From an uncultured beta proteobacterium (GTDB lineage Bacteria > Pseudomonadota > Gammaproteobacteria > Burkholderiales > Burkholderiaceae_C), in contig CAISLN010000002.1 in assembly GCA_903886275.1 (NCBI GenBank), positions 48,596-112,595 of the forward strand: a DNA stretch of 64,000 nucleotides. Direction: 5' to 3'. A model generated the notes under the pieces. That model was not told the DNA's origin and ran no database searches. It saw nothing but the letters and a program-made list of their open reading frames with translations. Below, in pieces: positions 1 to 8,852 of this stretch (position 1 is the first letter of the stretch; each line of letters begins with the position of its first letter). A program made the translations under genes and the position numbers.

Positions 1-1627
1 TTTGCAACTTGCCCTTGAAGCGAACCAACACGCTCTCAGGCATGTCCAGCGGCATCACGCCGGTGGCAGCAGCAAAAGCCACCAGGCCGGAGCCGGCGGG
101 GAAGCTGATGCCGATGGGGAAACGCGTGTGGCTGTCGCCACCGGTACCGACCGTGTCGGGCAACAGCAGGCGGTTGAGCCAGCTGTGGATCACGCCATCG
201 CCCGGGCGCAGGGACACGCCGCCACGGGTGCTGATGAAGTCGGGCAACTCGTGGTGCATCTTCACGTCCACGGGCTTGGGATAAGCGGCCGTGTGGCAGA
301 AGGATTGCATCACCAAGTCGGCGCTAAAGCCCAGGCAAGCCAGGTCTTTGAGCTCGTCGCGGGTCATGGGGCCGGTGGTGTCTTGCGAGCCCACCGAAGT
401 CATCTTGGGTTCGCAGTAGGTACCGGGGCGTACGCCCTGGCCTTCTGGCAAACCGCAGGCGCGACCGACCATCTTCTGGGCCAGGCTAAAGCCCTTCTTG
501 GTGTCCACCGGATTTTGCGGCAGGCGAAACAGCGTAGAAGGCGCCAGACCTAAGGATTCACGCGCCTTGGCGGTAAGTCCTCGGCCGATGATCAAAGGGA
601 TGCGGCCACCGGCGCGCACTTCGTCAAACAGCACTTCGCTCTTGACCTGGAAGGAAGCGATTTCCTTGCCATCCTTGAAGGCCTTGCCTTCATAGGGGCG
701 CAGCTCCACCACATCGCCCATGTTCATATGGGTCACATCCAATTCGATCGGCAGCGCGCCCGCATCTTCCATGGTGTTGTAGAAAATCGGGGCAATCTTG
801 GTGCCCAGGCAGACGCCGCCAAAGCGCTTGTTGGGCACAAAGGGAATGTCTTCACCGGTGAACCACAGCACCGAGTTGGTGGCCGACTTACGGCTAGAGC
901 CCGTGCCAACCACGTCGCCCACATAGGCCACGAGGTTGCCTTGGGCGCGCAGGTCTTCAATGAATTTGATGGGCCCACGCTTGCCGTCGTCCTCAGGCGT
1001 AATGCCGTCGCGCTTGTTCTTCAACATGGCCAGGGCGTGCAACGGAATGTCGGGGCGGCTCCAGGCATCGGGCGCAGGTGACAGATCGTCGGTATTGGTC
1101 TCACCGGTGACCTTGAGGATGGACACGGTGATGGACTGGGGCACTTCGGGGCGACTGGTGAACCACTCGGCATCGGCCCAGCTTTGCAGCACGGCCTTGG
1201 CAAATGCATTGCCCTTGTCGGCCTTTTCCTTGACATCATGGAACTGGTCAAACATCAACAGGGTTTTCTTCAGCGCTTCAGCGGCCTGGGAAGCCACGGC
1301 TGCATCTTCCAGCAGATCGACCAGCGGGCTGATGTTGTAGCCGCCCAGCATGGTGCCCAGCAATTCGGTGGCGCGCGCGCGGGTGATCAGGGCGCACTGC
1401 TCTGTACCGTGTGCTACGGCGGCCAAGTAACTGGCCTTGACCTTGGCGGCATCATCCACACCGGCGGGCACGCGGTGCGTGATCAGGTCCACCAGGGTGG
1501 CTTCTTCGCCCACGGGCGGAGCCTTCAGGAGTTCAATCAACTCGCCCGTTTGCTTGGCCGACAGCGGCAGTGGGGGAATCCCCAAGGCGGCACGTTCGGC
1601 CACATGGTCACGGTAAGACTTCAACAT
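1..1627 (-). CDS. acnB: aconitate hydratase B, 3' end cut by window
   Basis: Bifunctional aconitase B (citrate to isocitrate; 2-methylisocitrate in some bacteria), a cytosolic [4Fe-4S] TCA enzyme. About 542 N-terminal residues of a protein usually near 860 are present; the end lies beyond base 1, so the Fe-S cysteine region is not visible. The N-terminus (MLKSYRDHVAERAALG) is typical of the HEAT-like domain of AcnB, followed by the swivel domain (GTGSSRKSATNSVLW, VCLGTKIAPIFYNT) and then the start of the catalytic core (TVGTGGDSHTRFPIG). The start ATG at 1627 is preceded by a very strong Shine-Dalgarno, AAAGGAGTGATC. It lies downstream of the CitE-like gene and mdh on the same strand, so the four genes may be co-transcribed. 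Confidence 0.97.
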   Translation of the reverse strand, partial: MLKSYRDHVAERAALGIPPLPLSAKQTGELIELLKAPPVGEEATLVDLITHRVPAGVDDAAKVKASYLAAVAHGTEQCALITRARATELLGTMLGGYNISPLVDLLEDAAVASQAAEALKKTLLMFDQFHDVKEKADKGNAFAKAVLQSWADAEWFTSRPEVPQSITVSILKVTGETNTDDLSPAPDAWSRPDIPLHALAMLKNKRDGITPEDDGKRGPIKFIEDLRAQGNLVAYVGDVVGTGSSRKSATNSVLWFTGEDIPFVPNKRFGGVCLGTKIAPIFYNTMEDAGALPIELDVTHMNMGDVVELRPYEGKAFKDGKEIASFQVKSEVLFDEVRAGGRIPLIIGRGLTAKARESLGLAPSTLFRLPQNPVDTKKGFSLAQKMVGRACGLPEGQGVRPGTYCEPKMTSVGSQDTTGPMTRDELKDLACLGFSADLVMQSFCHTAAYPKPVDVKMHHELPDFISTRGGVSLRPGDGVIHSWLNRLLLPDTVGTGGDSHTRFPIGISFPAGSGLVAFAAATGVMPLDMPESVLVRFKGKLQ

Positions 1628-1667
1628 AGATCACTCCTTTATTGGTAACTGAATTTATTTCGAAAAA

Positions 1668-2255
1668 CTACTGGGCAGGTGATTGCGCAGATACCGCCGC
1701 ATTGGGAGTCGAACCGCCGCCAGCCTGCAGGGTCACAGGCGTATCCAACAGACTCGGTGCGGGGTTGCGTTCCAGCTCTTTGGCGACAATTAGTTGCTCA
1801 ACACTCACGCAGGCATCGGCCAGGCGCGTGCCCTGCTTCTGGCTCATGAGCATGGACTTGTTGGCCAGTTGCAACCAAACCACGCCAGCGCTCTCATCTT
1901 CCAGACGAATAGCACCGGTTCGCGTGGACACCGGCACCATGAAAAATTGCTGCTTACCAAGCTCTAGCACAAAGCGCCCTGCACCACGCGCATCGGGGCG
2001 CAGGCTGACGTTAGCGCCCAGTTCGCAGGGCATATTGCCCAGCGCGACCCGGTTGGCCAGCTCCAATTGCTCGCTCGACAGCGCAGCCAGGGGCGCAGCC
2101 TGCGGCAAGGGCTTCTTGGTGGCCTTCAGCTCGGCATGCTTGGCAGCGGCCGTATGGGCAAGCGCAGGCTTGACCTGCTGGGCCGCCGCCAATTGCAGGC
2201 AGCCAGAAAGGGACAGTACCAAGAGGGTACGCACAGGGAACGAAAACTTCATCAT
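1668..2255 (-). CDS. small exported protein of unknown function between acnB and the CitE-like gene
   Basis: About 195 residues. The N-terminus (MMKFSFPVRTLLVLSLSGCLQLAAAQQ) is a signal peptide. It contains LSGC, which could be a lipobox, and also an AAA-Q site that could be cut by signal peptidase I, so lipoprotein status is open. The middle is Ala/Lys-rich; the C-terminal half has a pattern of short beta strands (FVLELGKQQFFMVPVSTRTGAIRLEDESAGVVWLQL). I do not recognise a named domain. ATG at 2255 or 2252 is preferred because AAAGG lies about nine bases upstream; a TTG at 2264 is also open. It sits 40 bases before acnB in the same direction, so it is probably in the mdh-acnB transcript. No function is assigned. 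Confidence 0.75.
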   Translation of the reverse strand: MMKFSFPVRTLLVLSLSGCLQLAAAQQVKPALAHTAAAKHAELKATKKPLPQAAPLAALSSEQLELANRVALGNMPCELGANVSLRPDARGAGRFVLELGKQQFFMVPVSTRTGAIRLEDESAGVVWLQLANKSMLMSQKQGTRLADACVSVEQLIVAKELERNPAPSLLDTPVTLQAGGGSTPNAAVSAQSPAQ

Positions 2256-2270
2256 GGCAAGCAACCTTTG

Positions 2271-3323
2271 CTAAAGAACAATGTAAGAAAAATAGCCACC
2301 AACGGCAGCCGGCAGGGTACACCCCGTCTGGTGCGCGCGCTCCAAAACCTGCCAGAAATACCTGAAACTGGCACGGTCATGCAACTTGCCCTGCACCGAG
2401 ATGGGCGCCCAGTCCTGGCGCGCGGCTTCGAGCACGATGGTGCAGGCCAGCTCCAGTTCGGCTTCGCTGGGCGAAAAGGCCTTGATGATGGGCCGGATTT
2501 GGTCTGGATGGATGCTCCACATCCTTGTATAGCCCAGTGCGTTGGCGGCCGTTCGGGCAGCCTGCTCCAGGGCCAGCGGATCACGGAATTCGGTCACCAC
2601 ACAATGCGATGGCACCTTGCCAGCCGCATGGCAGGCAGAGGCAATTTCCAGCTTGGCACGCAGCACCAAAGGATGGTGAAATTGGTCCAGGGTCTGGTGG
2701 TCTTGCGCACTACGCACACCCATGGCAGACGCGGGAATGGCACCCGCATGGGCCGAGACAAAGTCCATCAGGCCAAAGCTGATCGACTCCACCCGAGGGT
2801 GCTTTGCGATATCAAAAACCTGGTGCACGGCTGCGGGTGACTCGATCAGCACATGCAAGGGAATGGGCGACTGACGCTGACTACCGGCAGCCGCATCGAG
2901 CGCTGCCAGCGCAAGCTCCACGTCCGCCAGGGACTCCACCTTGGGAACCATGATGTAGGCCAGCGCTGCTGCAGCGCCTCCCAAAACAATCTGTGCATCG
3001 GAGGCAAAAAACGGGTGGTCCACCGGATGCAGACGCGCACCCACCCTGCGCACAACATTGCTAGGAAAGGCCTGCGCAGCAGCGCGTGCCTCATTGGCCA
3101 AACCCACCACGCAATGGGCCTGATCGACCTCTGCGCCAGCCGGCGCGCCGTCCTCACAATCCAGCGTCACGTCGAAGACGCAGGCGCCGAACTCTTCTGC
3201 CATTTCGGCCTGCAATTGCAGGCTTTTCTTCATCCGAGCTTCTACGCCACTGTAGTGGTCGCAGACCGGCAAAAAGCCAGCCGCGCCCTGAGCCCCTAGC
3301 AGCACTTCACGCGGATGAATCAT
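2271..3323 (-). CDS. HpcH/HpaI aldolase / CitE-like CoA-ester lyase
   Basis: Member of the citrate lyase beta-subunit/malyl-CoA lyase superfamily (TIM barrel, Mg2+-dependent cleavage of acyl-CoA or related aldol substrates). Visible family features are the [10 protein letters not shown] segment with acidic Mg ligands, the basic [10 protein letters not shown] segment, PKVES and LIESPAAV strands, and a C-terminal SIHPDQI motif. There are no citC, citD or citF neighbours, so this is not a citrate lyase complex; a stand-alone malyl-CoA, citramalyl-CoA or similar lyase is more likely, substrate unknown. The ATG at 3323 lies four bases after the mdh stop, so translation is probably coupled to mdh. 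Roughly 350 residues, normal for stand-alone CitE-like proteins. Confidence 0.88.
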   Translation of the reverse strand: MIHPREVLLGAQGAAGFLPVCDHYSGVEARMKKSLQLQAEMAEEFGACVFDVTLDCEDGAPAGAEVDQAHCVVGLANEARAAAQAFPSNVVRRVGARLHPVDHPFFASDAQIVLGGAAAALAYIMVPKVESLADVELALAALDAAAGSQRQSPIPLHVLIESPAAVHQVFDIAKHPRVESISFGLMDFVSAHAGAIPASAMGVRSAQDHQTLDQFHHPLVLRAKLEIASACHAAGKVPSHCVVTEFRDPLALEQAARTAANALGYTRMWSIHPDQIRPIIKAFSPSEAELELACTIVLEAARQDWAPISVQGKLHDRASFRYFWQVLERAHQTGCTLPAAVGGYFSYIVL

Positions 3324-3327
3324 GCTC

Positions 3328-4314
3328 TTACAGCAGGTGCTTGACGCCGTCTTGCTCACCAGTCAGCTCGGCCAGGGTCTTGTCGATGCAGGTCTGGCTG
3401 AAGGCGTCGATAGGCAGGCCTTCGACGATCTTGTATTCGCCGCCTTCGCAGGTGACGGGGAAGCCGAACATCACATCCTTGGGGATGCCATATTGGCCGT
3501 CCGATGGAATACCCATGGTGACCCACTTGCCGTTGGTGCCCAGGGCCCAGTCGCGCATATGGTCGATGGCTGCATTGGCAGCAGAAGCGGCAGACGACAG
3601 GCCACGTGCTTCGATAATGGCAGCACCACGCTTGCCAACCGTAGGCAAGAAGGTGTTGGCATTCCAGTCCTGGTCGTTGATCATGGCAGCAACGCTTTCG
3701 CCATTGATGGTGGCAAAGCGGTAGTCAGCGTACATGGTGGGCGAGTGGTTGCCCCAGACGGTCAACTTCTCGATGGCAGCCACTGGCTTGCCGGTCTTGG
3801 CAGCGATCTGGCTGGCCGCACGGTTATGGTCCAGGCGCAGCATGGCGGTGAAATTCTTGCGTGGCAGATCGGGCGCGCTTTTCATGGCGATGTAGGCGTT
3901 GGTGTTGGCGGGGTTACCGACCACCAGCACGCGCACGTCGCGGCTCGCCACAGCATTCAAGGCCTTGCCCTGTGCCGTGAAGATGGCGCCGTTGACGGCC
4001 AACAGCTCGGCGCGTTCCATGCCGGGACCACGGGGACGCGAACCGACCAGCAGTGCGTAATCGGCATCCTTGAAGGCAGTCAGGGGGTCGCTGTGCGCAG
4101 TCATTTCCACCAGCAGGGGGAAGGCGCAATCGTCGAGTTCCATCATCACGCCCTTGAGCGCCTTTTGTGGGCCTTCAACCGGCACTTCCAGCAATTGCAG
4201 GATGACGGGTTGGTCCTTGCCCAACATTTCGCCCGATGCGATGCGGAACAGAAGGGCATATCCAATTTGGCCAGCGGCTCCGGTGACAGCGACGCGTACA
4301 GGCTTTTTGCTCAT
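3328..4314 (-). CDS. mdh: malate dehydrogenase (NAD-dependent)
   Basis: Oxidises malate to oxaloacetate in the TCA cycle; cytosolic. 328 residues, the usual length of the long cytosolic-type bacterial MDH. The Rossmann loop is [15 protein letters not shown] near residues 7-21; the substrate/catalytic region includes [11 protein letters not shown] and the catalytic His in [10 protein letters not shown]. The ATG at 4314 is chosen because GGAG lies about eight bases upstream and family members start at this place. Divergent from the GntR regulator across about 200 bases holding a palindrome and a candidate promoter; followed four bases later by the CitE-like gene. Confidence 0.97.
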   Translation of the reverse strand: MSKKPVRVAVTGAAGQIGYALLFRIASGEMLGKDQPVILQLLEVPVEGPQKALKGVMMELDDCAFPLLVEMTAHSDPLTAFKDADYALLVGSRPRGPGMERAELLAVNGAIFTAQGKALNAVASRDVRVLVVGNPANTNAYIAMKSAPDLPRKNFTAMLRLDHNRAASQIAAKTGKPVAAIEKLTVWGNHSPTMYADYRFATINGESVAAMINDQDWNANTFLPTVGKRGAAIIEARGLSSAASAANAAIDHMRDWALGTNGKWVTMGIPSDGQYGIPKDVMFGFPVTCEGGEYKIVEGLPIDAFSQTCIDKTLAELTGEQDGVKHLL

Positions 4315-4395
4315 GGTGAGACTCCAGGAAGGTTGTGAAAACACTACTGTTCAGGCACCCAAGCAACACGGTTTGAGCCCTGCAGATTGGCTGCG

Positions 4396-4425
4396 AGTTT
4401 ACCCTTGAAATCGCACTGCGGTCAA
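4396..4425 (-). promoter_or_regulatory. candidate sigma70 promoter for mdh
   Basis: Read on the minus strand: a TTGACC -35 hexamer (4425-4420), an 18-base spacer, then TAAACT (4401-4396). It lies about 80 bases upstream of the mdh ATG, with the GTCTTAT/ATAAGAT palindromic region just upstream of its -35. Seen by eye only; no transcription start evidence. Confidence 0.45.
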
Positions 4426-4428
4426 CTT

Positions 4429-4449
4429 GTCTTATGTCTTATATAAGAT
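4429..4449. promoter_or_regulatory. palindromic operator candidate between mdh and the GntR gene
   Basis: Two tandem copies of GTCTTAT (4429-4435, 4436-4442) run into ATAAGAT, giving the perfect 12-base palindrome TCTTATATAAGA at 4437-4448. It includes TATAAG, a good -10 for rightward transcription of the regulator. GntR-family dimers bind such inverted repeats, so autoregulation and control of mdh are plausible. Binding by the adjacent regulator is inference. Confidence 0.5.
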
Positions 4450-4515
4450 ATGATTGACGAAAGTTTCCAGACTGACTCGAAGCTGACCTGGCACACCGTT
4501 TTGCGGGCACATTTG

Positions 4516-5322
4516 ATGAACACCGAACCCGATTCCTTCAGCGATAGCAGCGCCAGCGCCGAATGGGCCGTTGCCACCGTTGCGAGCCCCAGCCCCACTC
4601 CGGCCTTCAGCCCTCTGTACCAGCAAATCAAGGTGCTGATTTTGCAAAGCCTGCAGGCCGGCGAATGGAAGCCCAGTGCGGCCATCCCCAGCGAGATGGA
4701 CCTGGCCGTACGCTTCAAGGTGAGCCAAGGCACGGTACGCAAGGCGATCGACGAACTGGCAGCCGAAAACCTGCTAGTGCGCCGCCAAGGCAAGGGCACC
4801 TTTGTGGCAACGCACGCCGAGCAGCAGGTGCAGTACCGTTTTTTGCGCCTCTATCCGGACAGCGGCGACCTACAGGGCGAAGGGCCGGCGCAGCGGCAAA
4901 TCATTGACTGCAAACGCATGCGCGCCACGGCCGACATCGCCAAGGCACTTGCCATTCGCCAGGGTGAGTCCGTGCTACAGGTGCGCCGCGTGCTGTCTTT
5001 TGCGGGCGTGCCCACCATTTTGGAAGACCTGTGGCTGCCGGGCGCTCCCTTCAAAGGCCTGACAGCAGAGCGCCTGCGCGCCTACCTCGGCCCCATGTAT
5101 GCCCTGTTTGAGACAGAATTTGGTGTGCGCATGGTGCGCGCTGAAGAAAAAATTCGCGCCGTGTTGCCCGACACCGAGCAGTGTGCGCTGCTCCACATCC
5201 ATGCCAAAACGCCCTTGCTCAGCGTGGAGCGCATTGCCTACACCTATAACGATACCCCGATGGAGTTGCGCCGCGGTCTTTACCTGACCGATACCCACTT
5301 CTATCGCAATGTATTGAACTGA
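4516..5322 (+). CDS. GntR family transcriptional regulator (HutC/UTRA subfamily)
   Basis: DNA-binding regulator with an N-terminal winged helix-turn-helix (PLYQQIKVLILQSLQAG through AIPSEMDLAVRFKVSQGTVRKAIDEL to VRRQGKGTFVATH) and a C-terminal UTRA ligand-binding domain (VRRVLSFAGVPTILEDLWLP ... LSVERIAYTYNDTPMELRRGLY). About 268 residues from this ATG. An in-frame ATG at 4450 would add 22 residues but lies one base after the palindrome and overlaps where a promoter would have to be, so 4516 is preferred; it lacks a clear Shine-Dalgarno. It stands between mdh and the sdh-gltA genes, so control of TCA genes is likely; the ligand is unknown. Confidence 0.9.
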   Translation: MNTEPDSFSDSSASAEWAVATVASPSPTPAFSPLYQQIKVLILQSLQAGEWKPSAAIPSEMDLAVRFKVSQGTVRKAIDELAAENLLVRRQGKGTFVATHAEQQVQYRFLRLYPDSGDLQGEGPAQRQIIDCKRMRATADIAKALAIRQGESVLQVRRVLSFAGVPTILEDLWLPGAPFKGLTAERLRAYLGPMYALFETEFGVRMVRAEEKIRAVLPDTEQCALLHIHAKTPLLSVERIAYTYNDTPMELRRGLYLTDTHFYRNVLN

Positions 5323-5372
5323 CAAAGCACGCTTGCAAGTGAAATGTCAGAATGATGCGGTGCAATAGAATT

Positions 5373-5402
5373 TTGCTTCTCCTCGTAATAGATAATTACA
5401 TA
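5373..5402 (+). promoter_or_regulatory. candidate sdh promoter with overlapping inverted repeat
   Basis: TTGCTT (5373-5378) followed after 18 bases by TACATA (5397-5402) is a weak sigma70-type promoter 30 bases before sdhC. Between and overlapping these elements is the inverted repeat GTAAT-N5-ATTAC (5385-5399), resembling the GT-N-AC symmetry of GntR-family sites. Eye inspection only. Confidence 0.35.
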
Positions 5403-5432
5403 GCAGTTACATCCTAGAAAAGAAAGCAGTAC

Positions 5433-5876
5433 ATGACCGACCTTGTATCGTCCGCGCGCCCCAAGCGACCCGAATTCCGCAACATCAATGCGTTGACAGA
5501 TCTGCCCCACTACAAGCTGCCGCCCGCCGGCATTGTTTCGATCCTGCACCGCATCAGCGGCGCGATCCTGTTTTTGCTGATGCCCTTCATCATCTGGATG
5601 TTTGACACCTCGGTGTCCTCCGAGTACTCCTACGCCCGCTTCACCCATGTCTTCAGTGCCGGCATCGGCGTGGTACCGGGTTGGCTATTCAAGTTGGTGG
5701 CGCTGGCCATCATCTGGGCCTACCTGCATCATTTCATTGCCGGCCTGCGCCACCTCTGGATGGATATCAACCATGCCGTCAGCAAAGAGTTTGGCCATTC
5801 ATCGGCCCTCGTCACCCTGGCGCTGGGTACCCTGCTGACCCTGGCGCTGGCCGCCAAACTTTTCGGTCTGTACTGA
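5433..5876 (+). CDS. sdhC: succinate dehydrogenase cytochrome b556 subunit
   Basis: Membrane anchor of complex II, binding haem b and ubiquinone together with SdhD. 147 residues with three transmembrane helices (around GIVSILHRISGAILFLLMPFIIWMF, VVPGWLFKLVALAIIWAYLHH, LVTLALGTLLTLALAAKLFGLY). The SdhC signature RISGAILF follows the N-terminal RPKRPEFRNINALT segment; the haem-ligand His is expected in HHFIAGLRHLWMD. First gene of sdhCDABE, with sdhD 33 bases downstream. Confidence 0.96.
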   Translation: MTDLVSSARPKRPEFRNINALTDLPHYKLPPAGIVSILHRISGAILFLLMPFIIWMFDTSVSSEYSYARFTHVFSAGIGVVPGWLFKLVALAIIWAYLHHFIAGLRHLWMDINHAVSKEFGHSSALVTLALGTLLTLALAAKLFGLY

Positions 5877-5909
5877 CCGTTTTCCCCAGAACAACAGAAG
5901 GAAATTCAC

Positions 5910-6275
5910 ATGGCAGTTAACTACGGCTCCAAACGCCTGGCAACCGGCGCACATTACGGCCTGCGCGACTGGCTGGCGCAACGCGTCACCGCTTGCCTGA
6001 TGGCAATCTTCACGGTGATCCTGCTGGCCCAAGTGCTCTTGTCCAAGGGACCTATGGACTACGACAAATGGGCCGGCATCTTCTCTTCGCAGTGGATGAA
6101 GTTCCTGACCTTTGTGGTCATCATCGCCCTGCTCTACCACGCCTGGGTCGGCATCCGCGACATCTGGATGGACTACGTCAAGTCCGTCTCGCTGCGCCTG
6201 TCGCTGCAGGTTCTCTCCATTGTCTGGCTCGTCGGTTGTGCCGGCTGGTCCGTTCAGGTCCTGTGGCGTCTTTGA
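5910..6275 (+). CDS. sdhD: succinate dehydrogenase hydrophobic membrane anchor subunit
   Basis: Second membrane anchor of complex II. 121 residues, three predicted helices (VTACLMAIFTVILLAQVLL; FLTFVVIIALLYHAWVGI; LSLQVLSIVWLVGCAGWSVQVLW). The AQRVTA segment and the YHAWVGIRDIWMDY motif with its conserved His are typical of SdhD. GAAGGAAA lies just upstream of the ATG. It lies between sdhC and sdhA, all in one direction with short gaps. Confidence 0.95.
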   Translation: MAVNYGSKRLATGAHYGLRDWLAQRVTACLMAIFTVILLAQVLLSKGPMDYDKWAGIFSSQWMKFLTFVVIIALLYHAWVGIRDIWMDYVKSVSLRLSLQVLSIVWLVGCAGWSVQVLWRL

Positions 6276-6317
6276 TAGACCACCGCTAGCGCACCCACTC
6301 AATTTAGGCACTCACAC

Positions 6318-8108
6318 ATGGCTTACCAAGTTACCAAACGCAAATTTGATGTCGTTATCGTCGGCGCCGGCGGCTCCGGCATGCGCGCTTCGCTCCAGCT
6401 GGCTCGCGCCGGTCTGAACGTCGCCGTGCTATCCAAAGTCTTCCCTACCCGTTCGCACACGGTGGCTGCTCAAGGCGGCATCGGCGCCAGCCTGGGCAAC
6501 ATGAACGACGACAACTGGCATTACCACTTCTACGATACCGTTAAGGGCGGAGACTGGCTGGGCGACCAAGACGCTATCGAATTCATGTGCCGCGAAGCAC
6601 CCAAGGTCGTGTACGACCTGGAGCACATGGGCATGCCCTTCGACCGCAATCCGGACGGCACGATTTACCAACGCCCCTTTGGTGGCCACACCGCCAACTA
6701 CGGTGAAAAGGCTGTGGAGCGCGCCTGCGCCGCCGCCGACCGCACCGGTCACGCCATGCTGCACACGCTGTACCAGCAAAACGTGGCAGCCAAGACCAGC
6801 TTCTTTGTCGAGTGGATGGCGCTGGACCTGATTCGCGACTCCGAAGGCGATGTCGTGGGTGTCTCCGCCATGGAAATGGAAACCGGCGATGTGCACATCT
6901 TGCAAGCCAAGACCACGCTGCTGGCTACCGGTGGCGCAGGCCGCATCTTTGCTGCATCCACCAACGCCTTCATCAACACCGGCGACGGACTGGGCATGGC
7001 CGCACGCGCCGACCTGCCGCTGCAGGACATGGAGTTTTGGCAATTCCACCCCACCGGTGTGGCCGGTGCTGGCGTGCTGCTGACCGAAGGCTGCCGCGGC
7101 GAAGGCGCCATTTTGCTCAACAGCCTGGGCGAACGTTTCATGGAGCGCTATGCGCCCACCCTCAAAGACTTGGCTCCGCGCGACTTCGTATCGCGCTCCA
7201 TGGACCAGGAAATCAAAGAAGGCCGTGGCTGCGGACCCAACAAGGACCATGTGCTTTTGAAGCTCGACCACCTCGGTGCCGAGACCATCATGAAGCGCCT
7301 GCCCTCGGTGTTTGAGATTGGCCACAACTTTGCCAATGTGGACATCACCAAGGAACCGATTCCCGTGGTGCCCACCATCCATTACCAAATGGGTGGTATC
7401 CCCACCAACATCAATGGCCAGGTGGTGACACGCAAGGGCGATGTAGCCAACGCGATCGTCAACGGGCTGTACGCAGTGGGCGAATGCTCCTGCGTATCGG
7501 TGCACGGCGCCAACCGCCTGGGCACCAACTCGCTGCTGGACTTGCTGGTGTTTGGCCGCGCTGCGGGCAACCACATTGTCGAGTTCAATAACAAGAACAA
7601 GGAACACAAAGAGCTGCCCAAGGACGCGACCGACCGCACCCTGGAACGCCTGGCGCGCCTGGACAACACCACCGGCGGCGAATACGCGCAGGACGTGGCC
7701 AATGACATCCGCGCTGCCATGCAGCAGCATGCTGGCGTGTTCCGCACCCAAAAGGTGATGGACGAAGGCGTGGTCAAGATTGCCGACCTGCGCGAGCGCG
7801 TGAAGAACATCGGACTCAAAGACAAGTCCAAGGTCTTCAACACCGCACGCATCGAAGCGCTGGAAGTGGACAACCTGATCGAAGCCGCACAGGCCACCAT
7901 CGTGTCTGCCGCTGCACGCCATGAAAGCCGTGGCGCCCACACCGTGGACGACTACGCCGACTCGGCCGAGTTCCCCAACGGACGCAATGACAAAGAGTGG
8001 CACAAACACACCCTGTGGCACAGCGCCGACAACAGCCTGTCCTACAAGTCGGTCCAGATGAAGCCTTTGACCGTGGACTCGGTGCCACTCAAAGTGCGTA
8101 CCTTCTAA
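6318..8108 (+). CDS. sdhA: succinate dehydrogenase flavoprotein subunit
   Basis: Catalytic flavoprotein of complex II, oxidising succinate to fumarate at the inner face of the membrane. 596 residues, normal length. The FAD-binding GAGGSG is at residues 16-21, and the His for covalent FAD attachment is H47 in TRSHTVAAQGG. Active-site segments include GGHTANYGEKAVERAC, FHPTGVAGAGVLLTEGCRGEGA and RDFVSRSM; the C-terminus has NGRNDKEWHKHTLWH. Followed by sdhB after 37 bases. Confidence 0.98.
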   Translation: MAYQVTKRKFDVVIVGAGGSGMRASLQLARAGLNVAVLSKVFPTRSHTVAAQGGIGASLGNMNDDNWHYHFYDTVKGGDWLGDQDAIEFMCREAPKVVYDLEHMGMPFDRNPDGTIYQRPFGGHTANYGEKAVERACAAADRTGHAMLHTLYQQNVAAKTSFFVEWMALDLIRDSEGDVVGVSAMEMETGDVHILQAKTTLLATGGAGRIFAASTNAFINTGDGLGMAARADLPLQDMEFWQFHPTGVAGAGVLLTEGCRGEGAILLNSLGERFMERYAPTLKDLAPRDFVSRSMDQEIKEGRGCGPNKDHVLLKLDHLGAETIMKRLPSVFEIGHNFANVDITKEPIPVVPTIHYQMGGIPTNINGQVVTRKGDVANAIVNGLYAVGECSCVSVHGANRLGTNSLLDLLVFGRAAGNHIVEFNNKNKEHKELPKDATDRTLERLARLDNTTGGEYAQDVANDIRAAMQQHAGVFRTQKVMDEGVVKIADLRERVKNIGLKDKSKVFNTARIEALEVDNLIEAAQATIVSAAARHESRGAHTVDDYADSAEFPNGRNDKEWHKHTLWHSADNSLSYKSVQMKPLTVDSVPLKVRTF

Positions 8109-8145
8109 AGCGACCCCTAGCGATACAAACCGCGAGATACTGAAC

Positions 8146-8850
8146 ATGACCCTACGCACTTTCTCCATCTACCGCTACGATCCGGACAAGGACGCCAAGC
8201 CCTACATGCAAACCATCCAGGTCGAGTTGGATGGCCAAGAGCGCATGCTGCTAGACGCCCTGATGAAGCTCAAGGCAGTGGACCCCACTATCTCCTTTCG
8301 CCGCTCCTGCCGCGAAGGCGTGTGTGGCTCCGACGCCATGAACATCAACGGCAAAAACGGTCTAGCCTGCCTGACCAATATGCTGTCGCTCACAGGCACC
8401 ATTGTCTTAAAGCCCCTGCCTGGCCTGCCCGTGATCCGCGACCTGATCGTGGACATGACGCAGTTCTTCAAGCAGTACAACTCGATCAAGCCCTACCTGA
8501 TCAACGACACCGTGCCGCCCGAGAAGGAACGCCTGCAGAGCCCCGAAGAGCGCGATGAGCTCAATGGCCTGTACGAGTGCATTCTGTGCGCCAGCTGCTC
8601 CACCAGCTGCCCAAGCTTCTGGTGGAACCCGGACAAGTTTGTCGGCCCCGCAGGTCTCCTGCAGGCCTACCGCTTCTTGGCCGACAGCCGCGACCAGGCC
8701 ACGGCCGAGCGTCTGGACAATCTGGAAGATCCGTACCGACTGTTTCGCTGCCACACCATCATGAATTGTGTTGACGTTTGCCCCAAGGGTTTAAACCCCA
8801 CCCGGGCCATCGGCAAGATCAAGGAAATGATGGTCCTGCGTACGGTCTAG
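8146..8850 (+). CDS. sdhB: succinate dehydrogenase iron-sulfur subunit
   Basis: Electron-transfer subunit linking FAD to quinone. 234 residues. All three cluster motifs are visible: the [2Fe-2S] site with Cys55, Cys60, Asp63 and Cys75 (CREGVCGSDAM ... GLAC), the [4Fe-4S] site Cys144-x2-Cys147-x2-Cys150 with Cys154, and the [3Fe-4S] site Cys201, Cys207, Cys211. The pattern is complete, so the protein should be functional. The gene ends two bases before sdhE. Confidence 0.98.
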   Translation: MTLRTFSIYRYDPDKDAKPYMQTIQVELDGQERMLLDALMKLKAVDPTISFRRSCREGVCGSDAMNINGKNGLACLTNMLSLTGTIVLKPLPGLPVIRDLIVDMTQFFKQYNSIKPYLINDTVPPEKERLQSPEERDELNGLYECILCASCSTSCPSFWWNPDKFVGPAGLLQAYRFLADSRDQATAERLDNLEDPYRLFRCHTIMNCVDVCPKGLNPTRAIGKIKEMMVLRTV

Positions 8851-8852
8851 CA

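Noticed and set aside
4450..4515. Upstream ATG as the start of the GntR gene
   Set aside because: It lies one base after the palindrome and directly behind the TATAAG box, leaving no room for a ribosome site.
6429..8168. Long open frame antisense to sdhA
   Set aside because: High-GC genes with strong third-position bias leave long open antisense frames; the product is His/Val/Gly-rich with no domain, and sdhA is certain.
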